Shown: positions 1 through 9,621, counted from the first letter of the stretch. The stretch: DNA of 64,000 nucleotides from CAIYRG01 sp964446945 (GCA_964446945.1 CAYUQO010000010.1:110723-174722); one strand, 5' to 3'. The notes: generated by a model not told the origin, from the letters alone. A program made the numbers and translations.

Positions 1-2040
1 GCCGTCGAGGTTCTTGGCGAAGAAGCCCAGCGGATAAGGAACGCGCAGGACGACCCATTTGCCGTTGACCAGCGCCGACAGTGAATCGGACTCGTTGCCG
101 GTGGCGATCGGAATGTTCTCGCCGAGACCGGACGTGTTGTGCTGATCGACCCAGTCGTAATAGGGCGCTTCGGCGACCGCACCAGGATCGCCCTGCTTGA
201 ACCCGTCAAAAACCGGCCCAGGCATGTGGAAGATCTTCCAGCCTTCCGGGCAGACGTTCTGGAAATCTGCCAGAGCGGGCCCCTTCAGCGGGCCTTTGCA
301 CAGACGCCGGTCGAAGCTCGCCAGATCGCCGCTCGCCAGCACCGACCACACAACACCATCGCTGGTGATGTCGGCGCCGCGCGGGCTGAACCCGGCTTCC
401 TTCGTCTTCGCATTCTTCCATGGCACTTCATAAACTTCGCTGAGCTGCGTCTTTGGATCGTAGCGCACGAGACCGCCCGGGAAGCCGAGCACTGTTCCCC
501 ACACCGATCCGTCGGCCGGGTTCGGGCTGACGCTGTATAGGCCGGTGATCACGCGCATGTCTTTCGCCGGGTCCATTTTGCCTTTCGGCTCGACCCAACC
601 CACGTCGCGCTTGCCATTGCCATTGGTGTCGAGAATGAACGGCGCCCAGCCCTGGCTCGCCTCGGCGCTGTGTGTGGCGTCCCATTTCTTCACATCGAGC
701 CAGCCGACGGCTTCGTTGTTGCCGCCGCCCGAGCTGAACCACAGGATGTCGTTCTTGTCGAACTGCAGATGATGGGTCGAGAAGCACAGGTCGACCATGT
801 CGATCTTGCGCGTCTTCGGGTCATACACTTCAGCCTGGCGTCCGGACCGGCTGAGCGGGAAAACCTTCGCATACGGATTGTTTGATCCTGCCTTGCAGAA
901 CGCCGGATCGGCCTGCGGACGAATGCGCGCGGTCAGCCACAGACGGCCTTTTTCGTCATACATCGGATTGTGGGTGACGGTGTGGCTGTCCCAGATCGCC
1001 TGCTCGCCCCAATAGGCCGAGGCGCCATAGATCGGGTCGGTCTTGGTGGTCGGCGTGTTGGGATCGCGGAATTCGGTCTTCAACAGACCGGATTTGTTGT
1101 CCACCGGATCGAGCCACGGAATGAAGTCCGAGCTCGCTTCGGTCGCGCCGTAGATCAGTCCGTGCGCGTTGAGCGTCGGATTGCGCCGGTCGGTGGCGAT
1201 TTCGTCATGCAGATAGGCCTGGGGTGTGTTCCAGTCCCATTCTGTGACGACGATATTGCGTTCGATACCGGCCGGACGCGGCGGATCCATGCGCGGCAAT
1301 TCACCTTTGGCGACGCGATCGGTCCAGTCGCCGAACTGCGCCAATGCGCGCTGCGTATCGAAGCGGCCGATCGCACCCATCATCGGGCCGCTGGCCTGCC
1401 CGGATTGCAGGCGCCGTTCCCATGCCGCGGCGCTGGTGTCGAAATGACCGAGCGCGGTCGGGATTGTGCGTGTGGCCTTGTCACCCAATTGATGGCAGGC
1501 GACGCAGCCGTCGGTCTTCAATTCGCGCAGCCACATGCCCTGGTCCTGCATCTGCTGCGACATTCCGTTGCCGGAAGGTCCGGTGCCGGGGAAAAGGTTG
1601 GCAGCAGGAATCTTCAGCATCGAATACCAGTATTGCGCCGGATAATATTGTGCAGCGGCGGCACGGTCCGGGGCCGCAACGGCTTTGAGGTCCAGAGTCT
1701 TGCCCGGCTGCGATTTCACCTTCGGTGAATCGACGAGGCCATAGCCGCGCACCCACACGTCGTACGTGCCCTTCGGCAGGTCGGGCATCAGATAACGGCC
1801 CTGATCGTCGGTCACGACGATCTTCACAAATTTCGTCGGCAGATCCTTGGTTTCGGCAATGACCCAGACGCCGGCTTCCGGCCCTTTGGCGCCGGTGACG
1901 ACTCCACCAATATCACTGGCCTGCACGCGCACCTGTGTTCCGGCCGCGGGTTGGGCGGATGCCGAAGTGATCGGTGCGGCGCAGAGCAAGGCCGCAAAGC
2001 TCGCACTCAGCATTCCGGTAACGGCTGTTCTAGTCCTCAT
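1..2040 (-). CDS. Exported monohaem beta-propeller protein with carboxypeptidase-regulatory domain, copy 1 (3' end outside window)
   Basis: The frame is open for 680 codons from an ATG at 2040 and runs off the left edge. By comparison with its paralogue at 4485-6665, roughly 40 C-terminal residues are missing. Residues 1-30 form a signal peptide ending in SASAQ. Residues 43-125 resemble a carboxypeptidase-regulatory (beta-sandwich) domain. A c-type haem motif CVACH lies at 179-183. The remainder contains repeated WFSSG- and DPKT-like segments typical of Vgb/streptogramin-lyase-like propellers. These features point to a periplasmic, covalently haem-bound propeller, but the substrate is unknown. 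The two copies share long identical runs such as GPEAGVWV and NPTxNAHGLIYG, so they are tandem duplicates. No partner enzyme is seen in this part of the window. Confidence 0.85.
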   Translation of the reverse strand, partial: MRTRTAVTGMLSASFAALLCAAPITSASAQPAAGTQVRVQASDIGGVVTGAKGPEAGVWVIAETKDLPTKFVKIVVTDDQGRYLMPDLPKGTYDVWVRGYGLVDSPKVKSQPGKTLDLKAVAAPDRAAAAQYYPAQYWYSMLKIPAANLFPGTGPSGNGMSQQMQDQGMWLRELKTDGCVACHQLGDKATRTIPTALGHFDTSAAAWERRLQSGQASGPMMGAIGRFDTQRALAQFGDWTDRVAKGELPRMDPPRPAGIERNIVVTEWDWNTPQAYLHDEIATDRRNPTLNAHGLIYGATEASSDFIPWLDPVDNKSGLLKTEFRDPNTPTTKTDPIYGASAYWGEQAIWDSHTVTHNPMYDEKGRLWLTARIRPQADPAFCKAGSNNPYAKVFPLSRSGRQAEVYDPKTRKIDMVDLCFSTHHLQFDKNDILWFSSGGGNNEAVGWLDVKKWDATHSAEASQGWAPFILDTNGNGKRDVGWVEPKGKMDPAKDMRVITGLYSVSPNPADGSVWGTVLGFPGGLVRYDPKTQLSEVYEVPWKNAKTKEAGFSPRGADITSDGVVWSVLASGDLASFDRRLCKGPLKGPALADFQNVCPEGWKIFHMPGPVFDGFKQGDPGAVAEAPYYDWVDQHNTSGLGENIPIATGNESDSLSALVNGKWVVLRVPYPLGFFAKNLDG

Positions 2041-2155
2041 TTCGTTTCCCTCACCTGTCGCGTGTGCCCAAGAGCTGCACGTGGAGCCGGTTGTATACCG
2101 TATTTGCAGGATGAGTACGAGGCTCCGTTTTGATGCCGAATTGTACCGGCAGCGA

Positions 2156-3922
2156 TTATTCGGCAGCCTGTGGCATGGACCAGACCATACGCGAGGCGGG
2201 CAGCCGCACGCGGACCCTGGTACCTGCGCCCTTGACGCTGGTGATGACAAGTTCACCGCCGTGCAATTCTGTCAGCCGGCGCGCCAGCGGCAATCCCAGA
2301 CCGGCGCCTTCATATTTCTTGATGATCGCGTTCTCGACCTGCCCAAAAGGTTGAAGCGCCAGAGTCAATTCGTCCGGTGACATGCCGATGCCGGTGTCGG
2401 AAACCTCAAGGCTGAGGCAATTACCGTCACACGCGACGGTGACACTGACACGCCCAACCTCTGTGAACTTCACCGCATTGGAGAGGAGATTGATCAGGAC
2501 CTGCCGCAGCCTTACGCGGTCGCCCTTCAGCATCGGCCGTGCGCGGGGAATGTCTGCACCAAGCTCGACCTGCTTCCGGTTGGCCTGAACGCGCACCGCC
2601 GTAATGCTCTCCGCGACAAGATCGGCAGGATCGATGATCTCTTCGTTCAGATCGGTCCGTCCGGCTTCGATTTTCGAGATGTCGAGCAGGTTGCTGATGA
2701 TCTCCAGGAGATGCTCGCCGGCCCGGCAGATGTCGCCGGCATATTCCGCATAGGCCGGTTTGCCCACCGGCCCCATGATCTGTCCACTGATCAGTTGCGA
2801 AAATCCGATGATCGCATTGAGCGGAGTCCTCAGCTCGTGACTCATATTGGCCAGGAACAGCGACTTTGCCTGGTTGGCAACCTCGGCACGTTCTTTGCTC
2901 TCGAGCAGTTCGGCATAAGCGCTCTGCAACTTGCCGCGTTCGGCGATGAGTTGCACGTCACGTTCGGCGCGGTTACCGATCTCAACGACAAGATAGAGCG
3001 CAAAGCCGCAGAGCAGCAAACAGGCGCTGACCGCGAGAAAATAGAGCATCCGCTCATGCGCGCGCGCGAGTGTGAGACTTTCATCGTAACCGAGGCCCAC
3101 GGTCAGGAGCAGCGGATAGTCCCAGCCGCGGCGGTAAGAATAAATGCGGGTAATGTGATCCACCGGACTCTTCAGGACATACGAGCCGCCGCCGTTTTCA
3201 GCGGCTGACTGCGCCCGTCCCGCCCGCGTTCTTCCAATGGCGTTGCTGTCGAGGCCGTTGGGATTTGCCCTGCCGAAGCGGGCGAGAACCCTTCCTTCGG
3301 TGTTCGTCAGCACAATGACGCCGTTGTCACCCAGATCGATCGACTTGTAGAGCGTCACCAGTTTTGCCGGCGACACAAAGAACGCCAGCACGCCGATCAG
3401 GTGGCCGTCCGGCGCAACCACTCGTCTGCTGATCGGAATCAACATCTCGCCGTGCGCAGGGTCCCTGACAGGAACTCCAATGAAGAGCCCCTTGAAATTG
3501 CCGTCGCGCTGAATGCGAAAATATTCCTCATCATCTGCGGATAGCGCAGGCAGCGACGGCGCCCAGGTACCGGCAATGATCTTCCCGCTGGGCGAAAGGA
3601 ACGCTGCCTCTTCGACCGGAGCGTTCAGAATGGGAAACTGGCGCGCCAGCTCGTAAAGATGCGCGTTGCCCCCGCGCCCGGACAGGCGATTTGCCACCGC
3701 CTGCATCGTGCCATCGATCCCGTCGAGCGTATGCGTGACGTCTTCGTCGAAGGCGTAGGCGAGATTGGTGGTGCTGGCTTCGGCGGCCTTTACCGCAGAG
3801 TCATGCGATTGAATGACGGAGGTGCCGACCGCGATCCACATCGCGATCACCACGATGGTTACAACCGCGGCAATGCCCCATGTCAGCACGCGCGCACGGT
3901 GCCGTGGGTCGAACTCTGCCAA
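2156..3922 (-). CDS. Membrane sensor histidine kinase with Cache-type periplasmic domain
   Basis: The protein has a first membrane helix near residues 13-35 and a periplasmic segment of about 260 residues with dCACHE-like character. A second helix (LYFLAVSACLLLC) and a short coiled coil follow. The HisKA motif SHELRTPLNAIIGFS has its phospho-acceptor His at residue 362. The HATPase domain shows NLLSNAVKF, DTGIGM and GAGLGLPLA. No receiver or output domain follows and no response regulator lies nearby, so it is an orphan kinase. The frame is open further upstream to 4192, but that would overlap the divergent lipoprotein gene and its ribosome-binding site. I chose the TTG at 3922, preceded by GAGGGGG at rather short spacing. 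The start is the least certain point. Confidence 0.85.
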   Translation of the reverse strand: MAEFDPRHRARVLTWGIAAVVTIVVIAMWIAVGTSVIQSHDSAVKAAEASTTNLAYAFDEDVTHTLDGIDGTMQAVANRLSGRGGNAHLYELARQFPILNAPVEEAAFLSPSGKIIAGTWAPSLPALSADDEEYFRIQRDGNFKGLFIGVPVRDPAHGEMLIPISRRVVAPDGHLIGVLAFFVSPAKLVTLYKSIDLGDNGVIVLTNTEGRVLARFGRANPNGLDSNAIGRTRAGRAQSAAENGGGSYVLKSPVDHITRIYSYRRGWDYPLLLTVGLGYDESLTLARAHERMLYFLAVSACLLLCGFALYLVVEIGNRAERDVQLIAERGKLQSAYAELLESKERAEVANQAKSLFLANMSHELRTPLNAIIGFSQLISGQIMGPVGKPAYAEYAGDICRAGEHLLEIISNLLDISKIEAGRTDLNEEIIDPADLVAESITAVRVQANRKQVELGADIPRARPMLKGDRVRLRQVLINLLSNAVKFTEVGRVSVTVACDGNCLSLEVSDTGIGMSPDELTLALQPFGQVENAIIKKYEGAGLGLPLARRLTELHGGELVITSVKGAGTRVRVRLPASRMVWSMPQAAE

Positions 3923-3969
3923 ATTCCCCCTCAAGAGCAGGTGCTCCGGCGCAGAATAATCCGCCCAAT

Positions 3970-3999
3970 TTGGCGTATCGCATTTAACAAAACCATAAT
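3970..3999 (+). promoter_or_regulatory. Possible sigma-70 promoter for the small lipoprotein gene
   Basis: TTGGCG, an 18-bp spacer and CATAAT fit a weak alphaproteobacterial housekeeping promoter. It would start transcription about 40 bp upstream of the ATG at 4044. It lies in the divergent interval between the kinase and the lipoprotein gene. The assignment is by inspection only. Confidence 0.35.
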
Positions 4000-4043
4000 C
4001 ATCAGAGCCTATTCTGGTAACAATTCCGGCTGAGGGGATGTCC

Positions 4044-4388
4044 ATGAAGGCCGCGCGATCATTAACATTAACCATGTCCATGGTGAGCGTCGCGATGACT
4101 CTTGGCGCGTGCGCAACAGTAACCGATCCGTTGCAATTGCTGGACACGTCCACGGTCTTCAAACCCGCGCCGAAGCCGGCCGAATTGTCCATGCAGGCAG
4201 AACCGGTCGCAGTGGCAATGAAGACGGATTACGTGCAGCAGATTGAAGATCTGCAGGCTGATAATCTGGAATTGATGAAAGAGCTTGCTGACGCACGAAA
4301 CCAAACCACGAAGCTGAAAAGACAGCTTAAGGACGCAATGCAGGACAATTCATTGCTGAGAGATCTCGCCGCCAGGAAGATGCGGTAG
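4044..4388 (+). CDS. Small coiled-coil lipoprotein
   Basis: This is a 114-residue protein with a hydrophobic leader ending in the lipobox LGAC, so lipidation at the cysteine is likely. After a proline-rich linker, the last 60 residues are strongly charged and heptad-like (QIEDLQADNLELMKELADA), predicting a coiled coil. An ATG lies six bases upstream at 4038, directly abutting GAGGGG. The ATG at 4044 has proper 6-base spacing to that ribosome-binding site and is preferred. The gene is divergent from the sensor kinase and is followed by a strong terminator, so it is monocistronic. It belongs to no family I recognise. The architecture resembles small Lpp-like envelope tethers, but this is only an analogy. 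Confidence 0.75.
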   Translation: MKAARSLTLTMSMVSVAMTLGACATVTDPLQLLDTSTVFKPAPKPAELSMQAEPVAVAMKTDYVQQIEDLQADNLELMKELADARNQTTKLKRQLKDAMQDNSLLRDLAARKMR

Positions 4389-4420
4389 GCGCGCAGCTGC
4401 GCCCATAACAAACTGATAAC

Positions 4421-4452
4421 AAAAAGGGCGGGTGTGAACCCGCCCTTTTTTA
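4421..4452. terminator. Bidirectional rho-independent terminator
   Basis: A near-perfect hairpin AAAAAGGGCGGGT / ACCCGCCCTTTTT has a 4-base loop with A and T tracts on both sides. It lies between the convergent lipoprotein gene and the haem-propeller gene copy 2 and can serve both. Confidence 0.9.
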
Positions 4453-4484
4453 ACTGTGACCGAAGTCACCCCTCCCTGTGCACC

Positions 4485-6665
4485 TTAGTCGGCCAGAGGA
4501 TTCGGCCTGACCTGGAAATGCACAACCTTGCTGGTCTGTCCTTTGCCGCCTTCGATATGCGCGGCAGACCGGTCCGAATAGGTCGAGAAGATTCCCTTCC
4601 CTTTCCAACCGGCGCTGGCGTCGTCGATGCGTCCATCCATGCCCTTGGCGAAATAGCCCATCGGGTATGGCACGCGCATTGTCACCCACTTGGCGTCGAC
4701 GAGCGCGAACAGCGCATCCGACTCATTGCCGGTGGCAATCGGAACGTTCTTGCCGAGTCCCAGCGTATCGTACTGGTCAACCCAATCGTAATACGGGGCT
4801 TCGGCGCTGCCGTCGGTCACCTGAATCCCGCGGAATTGCGGGCCGGGGATCGTATACAGCTTCCAACCTTCCGGGCAGGCCTTGCCGGTGGCGGCGATCG
4901 GTCCGTTGAGCGGGCCTTTGCACAGACGGCGGTCGAAGCTCGCCATATGTCCGCTGGCCAAAGCTGCCCACACGACGCCATTGCTGTCGATGTCCATGCC
5001 GCGCGGGCTGAAGCCGGAATGCGGATTCTTCGGGTCCTTGTACGGGACTTCGTAGAATTCCGTCAGCTTCGTTTTGGGATCGAAGCGGGCAACGCCGCCG
5101 GGGAAGCCGAGATAGGAGCCCCACACGGTGCCGTCAGACGGACTCGGCGAAGCGCCATAGAAGCCGACCTGGACATGCTTGTCCTTCTTCGGATCGACCG
5201 GATCCTTCAGGCCGACATAATCGCCGGCTTTGCCGTCGGCATTGGTGTCGATGATAAACGGCGCCCAACCCTGGCTCGCCGCTTCGTCATGAGTGGCGTC
5301 CCACTTCCTGGTGTCGAACCAGCCGATGACTTCGTCATTGGTGTTGCCGCTCGAGAACCACATCACGCCATTCTTGTCGAGCTGGAGATGATGCGTGCCG
5401 AAGCAGAGATCGATCGGTGTGGCCTTCTTTGTCTTCGGATCATAGACTTCGAGCTGGCGCCCCGAACGGCTGAGTGGGAATGCCTGCGCCGACGGGTTGG
5501 TTGAGCCCGCTTTGCAGAAGGCCGGTTCCTGATTGGCCGGACGAATGCGCGCCGTCAGCCACAAGCGGCCCTTGTCGTCCATCCAGGGATTGTGGATGAC
5601 GGTATGGCTGTCCCACACCGCGTCGGAACCCCAGTAAGGCGAGTCGGCGTAAATCGGCGAAGTCTTGGTCGACGGCGTTTTCGGATCACGCCATTCGGAC
5701 TTGATCAGGCCAGACTTGTTGTCCACCGGATCGAGCCACGGAATGTAGTCCGAGCTTTCTTCCGGCGAGCCGTAGATCAGGCCATGGGCGTTGACCGTCG
5801 GATTGCGGCGGTCGGTCGAAATCTCGTCATGCAGGTAGGTGGTCGGCGTCGACCAGTCCCATTCGGTGACGATGACATTGCGCTCCATGCCGGCCGGGCG
5901 CGACGGCTTCGCGAAAGGCAATTCGCCTTTCTTCACGCGGTCGGTCCAGTCCGCGAGATTGGCAAGCGCGCGCGACGTATCGAAATTGCCGATACCGTTC
6001 ATCATCAGCGCGCTGGCCTGGCCCGATTGCAGACGGCGTTCCCAAGCGGCCTGCGAAGTCTCGAAATGCCCGAGCTGGGGTTCGAGTTCGCGGGTCGCCT
6101 TGTCGCCGATCTGGTGGCAGGAATTGCAGCTGTCGGTCTTCATGTAGCGCAGCCACATGCCCTGGTCCTTCAGGGAGACCGGCATTCCGTTGCCTCCGGC
6201 ACCCGTGCCCGGGAACAGGTTGGCATCCGGCACTTTCACCATCGAGTACCAGTAGATCGCGGGATAATATTGTGCGGCGGCGGCTTCGTTGGGCGCTGCG
6301 ACGGATTTCAGATTGACGGTCTTGCCGAGTCCGGTTTTGGTCCGTGGACTGTCGATCAGCCCGTAACCCCGGACGAAGACATCATAATTTGCCTTCGGCA
6401 GGCCGGGAATGAGATACCGGCCCTGGTCGTCGGTGACGACGATTTTCACGTATTTGGTCGGCAGGTCGCGAGTTTCTGCGACCACCCACACGCCGGCTTC
6501 CGGGCCTTTTGCTCCGGTGACGACGCCGCCGATTTCGTCGGCTTTGACCTGGACGGCAGCATTGGCCGCCGGTTGGGCGCTCGCAGCCATCGGGGCAGCA
6601 AAAAACATTGCAGTCCCAAGGAGACTGGCCGCCAAAATGTGTAATGACGATTTATGCATGCTCAT
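4485..6665 (-). CDS. Exported monohaem beta-propeller protein with carboxypeptidase-regulatory domain, copy 2
   Basis: This complete 726-residue paralogue of the protein at 1-2040 has a signal peptide (cleavage near ASAQ, residue 31). A carboxypeptidase-regulatory-like domain spans about 44-125 and a single c-type haem motif CNSCH lies at 180-184. A long Vgb-like propeller follows, with WFSSGNTNDEVIGW and VWGSYLGFPGGVARFD segments. A periplasmic electron-transfer or binding role is inferred from the haem and export signal, and no catalytic residues are recognisable. The ATG at 6665 has AGGAAGGA upstream, and it is divergent from rnr. Two copies flanking a sensor kinase suggest a duplicated locus that the kinase might control, but the sequence alone cannot show that. 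Confidence 0.88.
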   Translation of the reverse strand: MSMHKSSLHILAASLLGTAMFFAAPMAASAQPAANAAVQVKADEIGGVVTGAKGPEAGVWVVAETRDLPTKYVKIVVTDDQGRYLIPGLPKANYDVFVRGYGLIDSPRTKTGLGKTVNLKSVAAPNEAAAAQYYPAIYWYSMVKVPDANLFPGTGAGGNGMPVSLKDQGMWLRYMKTDSCNSCHQIGDKATRELEPQLGHFETSQAAWERRLQSGQASALMMNGIGNFDTSRALANLADWTDRVKKGELPFAKPSRPAGMERNVIVTEWDWSTPTTYLHDEISTDRRNPTVNAHGLIYGSPEESSDYIPWLDPVDNKSGLIKSEWRDPKTPSTKTSPIYADSPYWGSDAVWDSHTVIHNPWMDDKGRLWLTARIRPANQEPAFCKAGSTNPSAQAFPLSRSGRQLEVYDPKTKKATPIDLCFGTHHLQLDKNGVMWFSSGNTNDEVIGWFDTRKWDATHDEAASQGWAPFIIDTNADGKAGDYVGLKDPVDPKKDKHVQVGFYGASPSPSDGTVWGSYLGFPGGVARFDPKTKLTEFYEVPYKDPKNPHSGFSPRGMDIDSNGVVWAALASGHMASFDRRLCKGPLNGPIAATGKACPEGWKLYTIPGPQFRGIQVTDGSAEAPYYDWVDQYDTLGLGKNVPIATGNESDALFALVDAKWVTMRVPYPMGYFAKGMDGRIDDASAGWKGKGIFSTYSDRSAAHIEGGKGQTSKVVHFQVRPNPLAD

Positions 6666-6781
6666 ACCTCGTTCCTTCCTCCCATGCGTGCAGCGATACG
6701 GGGTTTGGCAGAAATGCGGGAATATAGTCTATAGCCATTTCCCGCCCCGGCATAGACCGGCTGTGGCTCAATGAGGCGCCC

Positions 6782-9001
6782 TTGGCGAAATCCCGAAAAG
6801 ACACCCGAGCGGTTTTGACGCGCGAAACCGTGCTGGAACATCTGGCGGCACATCCCGGCGATACCAAACGCGACCTGGTGCGTGCGCTGGGCGTCAAGGG
6901 CGCGGAACGGCAGGTTTTGAAACAGATTTTGGCCGAACTTGCCGAACAGGGTGCGGTCGAGCGCGGACGGAAGCGCAGCTATGTTCCAGCCGGCGCATTG
7001 CCGGATATGGCGGTGCTGGAAATCTTCGCTGAAGACGCTGACGGCGAACCGCTGGCGCGACCGGCGCAATGGGAGGGTCAGGGTGCGCCGCCTTCGGTAC
7101 TTGTGCTGCCTGGACGGGACGAAGTTTCGGCACCCGGCCGGGGCGAACGGATTCTGGCGCGAATCAGCCGCCACAAAACCGAAGGTCACTACGAAGCGCG
7201 CATCATCAAGCGATTGGGTGCCAGCGCGCACCGCGCGCTGGGCGTGCTGAAGATCCAACCGGGGCAATTGCCGCGCGTCGAGCCGGTGGACCGCAAGTCG
7301 CGTCATGCCTTCATGCTCGACCGGAACAGCGTTGCCGGATTGCGCGATGGCGACCTCGTGACGGTTGAGCCAGAAGCACGGCGCGGCGTGGGCGGCCCGA
7401 GAGCGCGCGTTGTCGAACGCCACGGTTCGATTCGCGAGCCGCGCTCGATCAGCCTGATTGCGATTCATGCCCACGGCATCCCGACCGATTTTCCCGGCGT
7501 GGCGTTGGCCGAAGCAGACAAGAGCAAACCGGCATCGCCGGCGGGGCGTACCGATTTGCGCAAAATTGCGCTGGTGACAATCGATCCGGAAGACGCGCGC
7601 GACCATGATGATGCGGTGTGGGCCGGGCCCGATCCCGATACCGCCAACAAGGGGGGGCACATTGTCATTGTCGCGATTGCGGATGTCGCGCATTACGTGC
7701 GCACCGGTTCGGTGCTTGACAAGGAAGCGCTAAAACGCGGCAATTCGGTCTATTTTCCCGATCGGGTGGTGCCGATGCTACCCGATGCGCTGTCGGCGGA
7801 CCTGTGTTCGCTGCGCGAAGGCGAAGACCGGCCGTGCCTCGCGGTGCGCATGGTCTTCGATGCGCACGGCACGAAGCGACGGCATGAATTCCTGCGCGCG
7901 ATGATGCGTTCGGCGGCGCGCCTGACCTATGCGGAAGCGCAGCGCGCATTCGACGGAAAGCCGGATGCGAAATGCCGGCACCTGCAGCAAGTCGTGATGG
8001 AGCCGCTGTGGCAGGCTTACCGTACGCTGACCAAAGAGCGGGACCGGCGTTCGCCGCTCGACCTCGATTTGCCCGAGCGCAGAATCGTTTTCGGGGCGGA
8101 CGGGCAGATCGCGTCGGTCGCGTTCCGCGAGCGGCTGGAATCCATGCGTCTGATCGAGGAATTCATGATCATGGCGAATGTCGCGGCAGCGGAATCGCTG
8201 GAGAAGGCGCGGCAGCCGCTGATCTATCGCGTCCATGAAGAACCCAGCCGGGAAAAGCTGGTCGCGTTCGGCGACTATCTCAGATCGATCGGCATGTCAT
8301 TTGCCAAAGGCCAGGTAGTCAAGCCTGGCACGTTCAACCGTATTCTCGAGCGCGCCAAAGGCACGCCGCAGGAAGAGGTGATCAACGAAGTCACTTTGCG
8401 GACCCAGGCGCAGGCGATCTATGCGCCGGAGAACGTCGGCCATTTCGGGCTCAATCTCGCGCGCTATGCGCATTTTACCTCTCCCATCCGGCGCTATGCC
8501 GACCTTGTGGTCCATCGCGGCTTGATCCGTGCACTGAAACTCGGCGATGGCGGCCTCAGCGACGGCGATTCGGCGCGGCTTTCCGAAATTGCCGATCACG
8601 TGTCGATGACCGAGCGGCGGGCCATGGCGGCCGAACGTGATTCCACCGACCGTTATCTCGCCGCCTATATGCAGGATCGCGTCGGGGCCGTGTTCACCGG
8701 GCGGATTTCGGGCGTGACGCGCTTTGGACTGTTCGTGCGGTTGAGTGAAACCGGCGCCGACGGGCTGCTCCCGATCCGCTCGCTCGGCCTGGAATTCTTC
8801 AAACATGACGAGAAGCGGCACGCATTGATCGGCGAGCGCAGCGGCACGGCATATAATCTTGGCGACACGATCAGCGTGCGCCTCGCGGAAGCGGCGCCGG
8901 TCACCGGTGGTTTGCGCTTCGAACTGGCAGAAGAAGAAGGCTGGAGCGAAGGGACGGCTGGCCGCAAAAGCCGCAAACCTGTGCAGCGCCGCCGGCGCTG
9001 A
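6782..9001 (+). CDS. rnr: Ribonuclease R
   Basis: This is a 739-residue 3'-5' exoribonuclease of the RNB family that degrades structured RNA. An N-terminal winged-helix region (residues 8-65) is followed by cold-shock-like domains. The RNB catalytic core contains IDPEDARDHDDA (metal-binding aspartates D268, D274, D276 and D277), and a C-terminal S1 domain lies near 632-720 (GRISGVTRFGLFVRL). The tail is basic (RKSRKPVQRRRR). The start is a TTG with GAGGCG just upstream, and no in-frame ATG gives a better fit. The gene is divergent from the haem-propeller gene and convergent with holC. Length and domain order are normal for RNase R. Confidence 0.97.
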   Translation: MAKSRKDTRAVLTRETVLEHLAAHPGDTKRDLVRALGVKGAERQVLKQILAELAEQGAVERGRKRSYVPAGALPDMAVLEIFAEDADGEPLARPAQWEGQGAPPSVLVLPGRDEVSAPGRGERILARISRHKTEGHYEARIIKRLGASAHRALGVLKIQPGQLPRVEPVDRKSRHAFMLDRNSVAGLRDGDLVTVEPEARRGVGGPRARVVERHGSIREPRSISLIAIHAHGIPTDFPGVALAEADKSKPASPAGRTDLRKIALVTIDPEDARDHDDAVWAGPDPDTANKGGHIVIVAIADVAHYVRTGSVLDKEALKRGNSVYFPDRVVPMLPDALSADLCSLREGEDRPCLAVRMVFDAHGTKRRHEFLRAMMRSAARLTYAEAQRAFDGKPDAKCRHLQQVVMEPLWQAYRTLTKERDRRSPLDLDLPERRIVFGADGQIASVAFRERLESMRLIEEFMIMANVAAAESLEKARQPLIYRVHEEPSREKLVAFGDYLRSIGMSFAKGQVVKPGTFNRILERAKGTPQEEVINEVTLRTQAQAIYAPENVGHFGLNLARYAHFTSPIRRYADLVVHRGLIRALKLGDGGLSDGDSARLSEIADHVSMTERRAMAAERDSTDRYLAAYMQDRVGAVFTGRISGVTRFGLFVRLSETGADGLLPIRSLGLEFFKHDEKRHALIGERSGTAYNLGDTISVRLAEAAPVTGGLRFELAEEEGWSEGTAGRKSRKPVQRRRR

Positions 9002-9029
9002 TATCTGTTTAGCCAATTCGAAAGATCAA

Positions 9030-9147
9030 GATTTCACGCAGAGACGCGGAGATCACAGAGATACTGGTGATGCTGCCAGCAGGCGAGCGACTTCGCCGTC
9101 GCAAGCTGGACATCTCCGCGCCCCTCCGCGGGCTGTGCGTGAGATCA
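9030..9147. repeat. Dispersed palindromic repeat, family A (copy 1)
   Basis: The left end ATTTCACGCAGAGACGCGG and the right end TGTGCGTGAGAT form terminal inverted repeats. The segment next to the left end reappears inverted in the copy at 37807-37916. It fills the gap between convergent rnr and holC, and its right end overlaps the holC stop codon. It is not coding. Confidence 0.8.
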
Positions 9148-9621
9148 TTTTTTCTCGCCGGGTTTGTGCTGTTCCCATTTACCGGCAGGATTTTGCCGCC
9201 AGAACGCCACCTGGTGCCCGCCAGCCAGTGCCTCGCGCCAGGATGTGCGGGCTGCGGCGAGAATCTCCTCATCCTGACCATTGAACAGGAGGACGATGCG
9301 CGCATATCCGGCAAAGCGCGGGGCTTGCCATTGTGACGGGACTTCGCCACCAGCGAGGAACAGGACCGAGGATGTGTTCGGGTTTTCTTCACCCGTGGTC
9401 AGGTAGACGGGCTGCAGCGACGAATGGTCCGTGCCCTCCGTCCCATGGGCGAGAAAGCTCTGATCGGAAAAGGTCCACAGGTGATTGTCGAGCGCATTCA
9501 TCCGCTCTTTGGAATCGGTGCGCACGACCGCACGCCAGCCACGCTCGATGGTGCGTTCAAGCAGACCGGGGAGGATATCTTCGATGCTTTTGCGTTCGAG
9601 GCAGTAAAACAGGATTTCCAT
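9145..9621 (-). CDS. holC: DNA polymerase III chi subunit
   Basis: This 158-residue protein matches the HolC family by its N-terminal FYCLERKSIEDILPGLLER. Other family segments are RAVVRTDSKERMNALDNHLW and TGEENPNTSSVLFLAGGE. In the replisome the chi subunit links the clamp loader to single-strand-binding protein. It starts at ATG 9621, immediately after the pepA stop codon at 9622-9624, so the two genes form one operon, the usual alphaproteobacterial arrangement. The stop codon lies inside the terminal motif of a family A repeat. Length is typical. Confidence 0.93.
   Translation of the reverse strand: MEILFYCLERKSIEDILPGLLERTIERGWRAVVRTDSKERMNALDNHLWTFSDQSFLAHGTEGTDHSSLQPVYLTTGEENPNTSSVLFLAGGEVPSQWQAPRFAGYARIVLLFNGQDEEILAAARTSWREALAGGHQVAFWRQNPAGKWEQHKPGEKK

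Noticed and set aside
4055..4072. ATTAACATTAACC as another regulator site
   Set aside because: The TTAA units have a 6-bp period rather than 11 and lie inside the coding sequence of the small lipoprotein.
4434..6644. Long plus-strand open frames of 356 and 350 codons
   Set aside because: They are antisense to the well-supported haem-propeller gene (4485-6665) and show no family motif. GC-rich codon bias leaves the opposite frame open.
6722..6745. CTATAG/TATATT boxes as the promoter for the haem-propeller gene copy 2
   Set aside because: Several overlapping -10-like boxes occur, but no -35 box with acceptable spacing could be identified by eye.
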